Shown here in pieces: positions 14,028 to 18,494 of a stretch of DNA of 18,494 nt. This DNA is from SIG636 sp045604285 (GTDB taxonomy: Bacteria > Bacillota > Clostridia > Oscillospirales > CAG-382). The notes beneath the pieces were generated by a model. It saw nothing but the letters and a program-made list of their open reading frames with translations, did not search any database and was not told where the DNA came from. The stretch lies in assembly GCA_045604285.1 (NCBI GenBank), contig JAZUNS010000111.1, forward strand, positions 1-18,494, read 5' to 3'. A program made the translations under genes and the position numbers. Numbering within the stretch: the stretch's first letter is position 1; each line of letters opens with the position of its first letter.

Positions 14028-17000
14028 ATGAAAAATTCTATTCGTCGCGTGTCTATGCTTCTCGCTGTTATGATGGTTCTCAGCCTTTTCGCTGCTTACC
14101 CCATGATGGCAAGTGCTGCAGACACTAACTATGCTTCCGGTCTGACCCCCATTGCTGTAACAAAGGGCGGCACAGACTATGACGCAACTACCCAGGGCGC
14201 TCTCACTATTATGACCGATGGCGCAGAAGTTACCGCTTATGGCGAAACCGTTAAACTTTTGGGCGGCGGTGCTACCTACGCTTTCACCTATGACCTCGGT
14301 TCCGTAAAGACCGACGTTGCCGGCGTTTACCTTTCCCTTTTCTATAACGCAGGTACCGGCGGCAGCTACGGTAGTATCGACGCTGCTACCGTTTCCGTAA
14401 GCTCTGATAATTCTACTTACACTGACGTTTATACCAACACCACCGGTTATACCCTTGCTGACGAAACTACCGGCGTTAAGAGCTTTGCTTTTAACTTCAC
14501 CGCTACTTCTGCTCAGTACGTTAAGGTATCCTTCGTTTCCAACAAGTACCTTACCGGTATTTCCGAACTCGGCATTTACAACTATGCAGCAACCGGTACT
14601 TCTACCGCTATAGAAACCGTTGCTCCTCCCACCCTTGTTGACGGCAACTATGCTTACGGCGCAACCTACACCGTAACCAAGACTGTTGACGGCACCGAAG
14701 CTGATCCTACCTACAGAAACGAAAACCAGAACGACGCAACCAGTAACTGGCTTACCGACGGTTATGAAGGTGACGGTTCCAGCGTTGGTACCAACTTCAA
14801 GACCGTTTCCGTAACCGGTACTACCGGCAAGACCAACGTTTACACCTATACTCTTACTCTTCCCGCAGCTAAGAGTGATGTTGCATACGTAACCCTTTAC
14901 AACGTTCCCATTGCAGGTACTTCCTTTGGTCTTCCCACCGCAGTAGCAGTTTCTACTTCTACCGACGGTTTGACCTACACTGCAGCTTCCGTTACCGAAG
15001 TTCAGACCCTCAATGCTGATGGCACGTCCTATGAATTTTCTTACGTATTCGGCGCTGCTGTTTCCGCACAGTACGTTCAGGTTTCCATCACCTTCACCTC
15101 TTACATGCTCGGTCTGGACGAAATCTGGGTTGGCGGTTCTGCAACCGTTCCCGAGATCCCCGAAGAGTCTTCCGTTGATTCTTCCAGCATCAGCGCAAGT
15201 GAAGATGTTATAACCTCCACCACCGCTACCAACTATGCACCCAACGGCTACTATCAGTACGGTGCAAACGCATCCTACTTCCCTTGGGACAACGCTACCT
15301 ATGCTGACGACACCCACGGCGCAACCGCAGCAGGCGTTTACGGCAAGGGTCAGTTGAACGATGGCACTTACGCTACCGGCAACTACACCGATACCGCTTG
15401 GGTTGGTATCCTTGGTTCCGCAACTTATGACAACGTTAAGCAGATTGAAATAATCTTCGACCTCGCTGCAGTTTACGGCGACATCGACCAGATCGTTATC
15501 AACTCCATGGTACACGGCGGTTCCGAAGATTACGGCATCGTTAACAACATTAAGGTTTCCTTCGGTGACTACAGCGGCACCTATGGCGCTGAAACCACTC
15601 GTTGGGCAGGCGACGTTACCGAAACCACCTATACCGGCTACGTAACCTACAAGGCACAGTTCGCTGTTGGCGATCTCACCGGTAACGTTCGCTTCGTTAA
15701 GATCGTTATCCCCAAGACCGTTTACAGATACTACATGGATGAAATCGAAATAATTGGTAAATCTGATTATACCAACATCGGCGTAGAACCTTCTTCTTCC
15801 GAAGATCCTTCTTCTGAAGATCCTTCTTCCGAAGATCCTTCTTCCAACGTTTCCTCCACCATTTACTATGAACAGGTTTGGAGCTTTGACGTTTCCGCAG
15901 AAGTTGGTAACTTCGATCCCGACGGCGCTGACCTTTCTGAATTCGTAGAAGACGAATACATCAAGGTTGTTATAACCTACGATTGGGCTGATACCGCTAA
16001 GATTCCTTACGGCTTGGCATCCTTCGAAGGTCGTGTATGCTTCGACGAAGCTAACCTCGTTCCCGCATTTGTAACCGGTACCCACCTCAACGGTGTTCAG
16101 GGCAGCGCAGATCCTCTCCCTGTATCCGGTTGGCCCACCTATACTACCTCCACCACCATCCCCGGCGTTGGTACGTTCGAGCTCACCTACAAGGCAGTTA
16201 AGGGTCTTTGTAAGGCATACGCAGTTATCCTTGAAGACGGCACCCTCGCAGGTCCCGCTGATCTTCCCGATGGCCACGCAAACAAGAACGATAAGATGTC
16301 CTACGGCGAAGGCTTCATCTACCTTACCTACAGTATCGATACCAAGAACTGCGCTAAGGAAGGCCTCCTCCCCGAAGATAACATCAGCTTCACTTACTAC
16401 TTCTCCGCTAAGGACGGCGCATTCTCTGCAGGCGAATCCTTCACCTTCTCTGTAGACGACCGTCAGCTTTCCTCTTACGCTGGTGACTGCTACCTCTACG
16501 GTGCAGCATACCAGGGTGCAGATGCAACCGTATCTCACCAGAACGCATACGGTAAGGGCGACAGCTTCACCCTCACCATCCCCGAAGAAACCGTATACTA
16601 CAACGTAACCTTCGTTGACAAGGACGGTAACACCATTGAAGAACAGACTGTTGAAGCAGGCACTGCTGCAACCGCTCCCGAAGCACCCGCAGTAGAAGGC
16701 TGGACCTTCACCGGCTGGGATGCAGACTTCACCGCAGTTTCTTCTGACCTCACCGTAACTGCTCAGTACGAACAGATTATGGTTAACATCACCTTCGTAG
16801 CAGGCAACGGCGGTACCCTCACCGGCACCACCTCTGTACAAGTTGCTTACGGCACTGACCTCAGCACCGTAACCTATCCTACTCCCGTTGCTAACGACGG
16901 TTATGAATTCTCTGCTTGGGACGTAACCAGCGGCATCGTTACCGTTGATACTACCATCACTGCTTCCTTCTCTGAAGTAGTTGTAGCAGCAGAACACTTC

Positions 17001-17432
17001 ACCTTCGCAGAAGGCGCTGACAACACTTACGTAACTGTTGACGCTACTAAGGGTCTCCTTATATTCAAGGCTGGCGTTAAGACAGCTTCCGCAATCAAGG
17101 CTCTCTTCATCGACACCGACCTTGCAATCGCTACCGCTACCGGTACTGCAGTTGCTGATACCGCTAAGGCTACCACCGGCCGTACCATCACCTCCACCAT
17201 CAATGGTGTAAGCAAGACTCTCACCATTATCGTTTACGGTGACGTTACCGGCGACGGCAACATCAACGGTCTTGACTATGCACGTGCTCTCAACCACGCT
17301 AAGAAGACCACCACTCTTACCGGCAACCAGCTCCTCGCCGCTAACGTAATGCAGCCCAACCTCGCTGTTGTTAACGGTCTTGACTATGCTAAGATTCTCA
17401 ACTACGCTAAGGGTTCTCTTTCCAACTTCTAA
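14028..17432 (+). CDS. Secreted multidomain surface protein with C-terminal dockerin-like module
   Basis: 1134 aa; no catalytic domain is evident. Sec signal peptide 1-30 (cleavage after MASA, before ADTNY). Three repeated modules at about 35-187, 200-370 and 400-578 look like discoidin (F5/8 type C-like) beta-sandwiches: each has a QYVKVSF-type strand or its like and ends in ISELGIY, LDEIWVG or MDEIEIIG. A PSSSEDPSSEDPSSEDPSSN linker (588-607) precedes a cohesin-like beta domain (about 615-852). Two InlB/Listeria-Bacteroides-type repeats follow (857-915 and 919-983). A small tether domain (988-1070) leads into a dockerin type I-like end with GDVTGDGNINGLD (1071-1083). The start is ATG 14028 with AGGAGG seven bases upstream. 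Codons are GCT/GCA- and AAG-biased. A cell-surface adhesion or scaffolding role is inferred. Confidence 0.82.
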   Translation: MKNSIRRVSMLLAVMMVLSLFAAYPMMASAADTNYASGLTPIAVTKGGTDYDATTQGALTIMTDGAEVTAYGETVKLLGGGATYAFTYDLGSVKTDVAGVYLSLFYNAGTGGSYGSIDAATVSVSSDNSTYTDVYTNTTGYTLADETTGVKSFAFNFTATSAQYVKVSFVSNKYLTGISELGIYNYAATGTSTAIETVAPPTLVDGNYAYGATYTVTKTVDGTEADPTYRNENQNDATSNWLTDGYEGDGSSVGTNFKTVSVTGTTGKTNVYTYTLTLPAAKSDVAYVTLYNVPIAGTSFGLPTAVAVSTSTDGLTYTAASVTEVQTLNADGTSYEFSYVFGAAVSAQYVQVSITFTSYMLGLDEIWVGGSATVPEIPEESSVDSSSISASEDVITSTTATNYAPNGYYQYGANASYFPWDNATYADDTHGATAAGVYGKGQLNDGTYATGNYTDTAWVGILGSATYDNVKQIEIIFDLAAVYGDIDQIVINSMVHGGSEDYGIVNNIKVSFGDYSGTYGAETTRWAGDVTETTYTGYVTYKAQFAVGDLTGNVRFVKIVIPKTVYRYYMDEIEIIGKSDYTNIGVEPSSSEDPSSEDPSSEDPSSNVSSTIYYEQVWSFDVSAEVGNFDPDGADLSEFVEDEYIKVVITYDWADTAKIPYGLASFEGRVCFDEANLVPAFVTGTHLNGVQGSADPLPVSGWPTYTTSTTIPGVGTFELTYKAVKGLCKAYAVILEDGTLAGPADLPDGHANKNDKMSYGEGFIYLTYSIDTKNCAKEGLLPEDNISFTYYFSAKDGAFSAGESFTFSVDDRQLSSYAGDCYLYGAAYQGADATVSHQNAYGKGDSFTLTIPEETVYYNVTFVDKDGNTIEEQTVEAGTAATAPEAPAVEGWTFTGWDADFTAVSSDLTVTAQYEQIMVNITFVAGNGGTLTGTTSVQVAYGTDLSTVTYPTPVANDGYEFSAWDVTSGIVTVDTTITASFSEVVVAAEHFTFAEGADNTYVTVDATKGLLIFKAGVKTASAIKALFIDTDLAIATATGTAVADTAKATTGRTITSTINGVSKTLTIIVYGDVTGDGNINGLDYARALNHAKKTTTLTGNQLLAANVMQPNLAVVNGLDYAKILNYAKGSLSNF
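15801..15845 (+). repeat. 15-bp tandem repeat coding for a SEDPS linker
   Basis: Three near-identical 15-bp units (GAAGATCCTTCTTCC, the first differing in its last base) encode EDPSS units in the linker between the third discoidin-like module and the cohesin-like domain. A fourth partial unit precedes them. In-frame units allow linker length to vary between strains without breaking the gene. Confidence 0.85.
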
Positions 17433-17471
17433 TTCTTAGCCGATAGCTTAGATATTGCATAATAATTGCCC

Positions 17472-17498
17472 CCGCCAATAGGCGGTTTCTTTTTCTTT
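17472..17498 (+). terminator. Rho-independent terminator after the first surface-protein gene
   Basis: CCGCC (17472-17476), loop AATA, GGCGG (17481-17485), then TTTCTTTTTCTTT. It lies 40 nt past the stop codon. Confidence 0.88.
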
Positions 17499-17793
17499 GC
17501 AAAACCCTATTTAATGTGGAAAACTTAGTACAGATGCGGAAAAAAAGTGGGCTTCTTGTGCAAAACTCCAATTATTTAAGCAAAACGCCTATGTATTATA
17601 CTCCCAATACAATACAATATATAGTAAAAACTAAAAATCAAGGTCTATCTGCAGCCTAAAGAAAACAAAAATTGTGCCAAACTACCAAAAAACAACGGGT
17701 TTCTTTTAAGTTTTAACCAAAAATAAATTCAGCATTTTGCACAAAAAAATTTAATTTTTACAATGCACAATGTATAATTTAAGGGCAAAACCC
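17499..17793. other. AT-rich non-coding spacer
   Basis: About 295 bases of strongly AT-rich sequence between the terminator at 17498 and the next promoter. I see no gene with a ribosome binding site here. The only structure noted is a small AAGGG/CCCTT inverted repeat (17781-17795) touching the downstream -35 box. Confidence 0.6.
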
Positions 17794-17822
17794 TTGACAA
17801 AACAGCTATTTTGCGGTATTAT
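17794..17822 (+). promoter_or_regulatory. Sigma-A promoter of the second surface-protein gene
   Basis: TTGACA (17794-17799), 17 bp, then TATTAT (17817-17822). The -35 box overlaps the right arm of an AAGGG/CCCTT inverted repeat. The expected start is near 17829, giving a leader of about 150 nt. Confidence 0.85.
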
Positions 17823-17828
17823 TATAGT

Positions 17829-17980
17829 ACATACAAGTGTATAACCGTCGGGTTTTCTGCATTTTAGCCCGCTCGGTCGTTCATTTTCACCTGCTCCGCA
17901 CGATAAAGGTGGGGAGAAGGGTATGTTTTGCTTAATTTTGGGAAAGCGAAAAGAAAAATTATTAATTAGGAGGAAACCTA
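17829..17980 (+). promoter_or_regulatory. Structured 5' leader of the second surface-protein gene
   Basis: ACCG-T-CGGG (17834-17842) can pair with CCCG-CT-CGGT (17868-17877) around a loop containing TTTTCTGCA. A second stem, CACCT/AGGTG (about 17888-17911), encloses GCTCCGCACG. The cores CGGGTTT, CTCGGTCG-N-TC and GCTCCG occur in the same order as in the leader at 13841-14027. Confidence 0.5.
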
Positions 17981-18494
17981 ATGAAAAGACGCACAATAGC
18001 GCTTATTCTCTCGGTTATGATGGTAGTTTCTCTGCTGTCCGCATACCCGGTTCTTAGCGTTGGAGCTGCTGATACTCAGACGATTGTTGCCCCCTCCATT
18101 CCCGATAATGGCGGCACCCCCGGTAACTTGACTATCGTTGCTCCTACTCAGGTAACTGTTGGTGACACCTTCACCATCACTTACACTTTCTCTGATTACA
18201 CCTTTACCGACGTTGGCGGCGGCTGCCCCAGCGCATACGCAATCAGCTATTTGTTCGATACCAGATACATCACCTTCTCCTCTACTCTCGCATCCGAGTG
18301 TGTTTCTCACCCCGGCATGACCGAGTCTTGGGACGATGCATGTGATATGGGTAACGGCCAGGGCCTCGGCGGCGTAGAAGCTACCGACAAGTCCACCCCC
18401 AATATGCAGGAAGTAACCGTAAGCTACGCTACTTCTAACTTCGACCAGGGCCTTAAGGAAGAATACGTAATCGAAATCTCCTATAAGGCAGTAT
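17981..18494 (+). CDS. Secreted cohesin-like domain protein, 5' part only (runs off the window)
   Basis: The first 171 residues are present and the frame is open to the window edge. The signal peptide MKRRTIALILSVMMVVSLLS..., with likely cleavage near VGA before ADTQ, parallels that of the preceding gene: both carry VMM-V-SL followed by AYP and end AAD. After a short TP-rich spacer, residues about 42 onward (LTIVAPTQVTVGDTFTITY, then AISYLFDTRYITFSS, then VTVSYATSNF and VIEISYKAV) have the strand pattern of a cohesin-like beta-sandwich: a two-strand start with a GDTFTITY motif and an FD-type strand. ATG 17981 has AGGAGG seven bases upstream. The C-terminus (dockerin, anchor or enzyme) cannot be known. 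It is likely a functional partner or paralogue of the preceding gene. Confidence 0.78.
   Translation, partial: MKRRTIALILSVMMVVSLLSAYPVLSVGAADTQTIVAPSIPDNGGTPGNLTIVAPTQVTVGDTFTITYTFSDYTFTDVGGGCPSAYAISYLFDTRYITFSSTLASECVSHPGMTESWDDACDMGNGQGLGGVEATDKSTPNMQEVTVSYATSNFDQGLKEEYVIEISYKAV

Noticed and set aside
14013..17297. Very long minus-strand open frame opposite the surface-protein gene
   Set aside because: It arises from the strong codon bias of the true gene (few stops on the complement). No start signals, and the plus strand has a perfect promoter, signal peptide and dockerin-like end.
17751..17996. 81-codon minus-strand open frame across the second surface-gene promoter
   Set aside because: It overlaps a consensus promoter and the start codon of the downstream gene, has no ribosome binding site and no recognisable product.

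Overview
The window looks like a chromosomal piece of an anaerobic, probably gut-dwelling and spore-forming Clostridia member (Oscillospiraceae/Ruminococcaceae-like). This is inferred from gene families: strong AGGAGG ribosome binding sites, a group II ECF-type substrate-binding membrane protein, a type II pantothenate kinase, a SpoIID-like protein with peptidoglycan-binding repeats, a BspA-type leucine-rich-repeat lipoprotein and dockerin-like surface proteins. No tRNA, rRNA, CRISPR array, transposase or phage gene was found.

Layout. Positions 1-225 are non-coding and hold mosaic copies of an intergenic repeat. Then come, on the minus strand, a 1030-residue LRR lipoprotein (226-3318) and a two-gene unit made of an ECF S-component-like membrane protein (3453-4010) and a DUF4430 lipoprotein (3988-4497). 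The second unit has a ~390-nt leader containing a recognisable compact cobalamin riboswitch, so it is best read as a B12/corrinoid capture and uptake unit. Divergent from it, on the plus strand, is a 601-residue SpoIID-like protein with three peptidoglycan-binding domains (4979-6784).

6970-7449 (minus) is a small membrane protein with its own terminator. It is followed by three tiny, tightly packed plus-strand genes of unknown function (7516-8307), possibly under a sporulation sigma-E-type promoter. A minus-strand operon follows: AEC-family transporter, type II pantothenate kinase and a small HTH-like protein (8304-10443). Its promoter sits back to back with that of a plus-strand operon, rarA and an ABC exporter half-transporter (10601-13692).

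The right end (13693-18494) is a surface-protein locus. It has a 1134-residue secreted multidomain protein ending in a dockerin-like module, and the 5' part of a second secreted protein with a matching signal peptide and a cohesin-like domain. Each has a near-perfect TTGACA-N17-TATAAT-type promoter and a 150-190-nt leader, and the leaders share short sequence cores. These exported proteins use a different, translation-optimised codon set (alanine GCT/GCA, lysine AAG) from the neighbouring housekeeping genes (alanine mostly GCC).

The best leads for new biology are the riboswitch/DUF4430/S-component unit, the dispersed intergenic repeat (copies near 1-210, 4741-4815 and 6800-6844), the paired surface genes with related leaders, and the three-small-gene operon.
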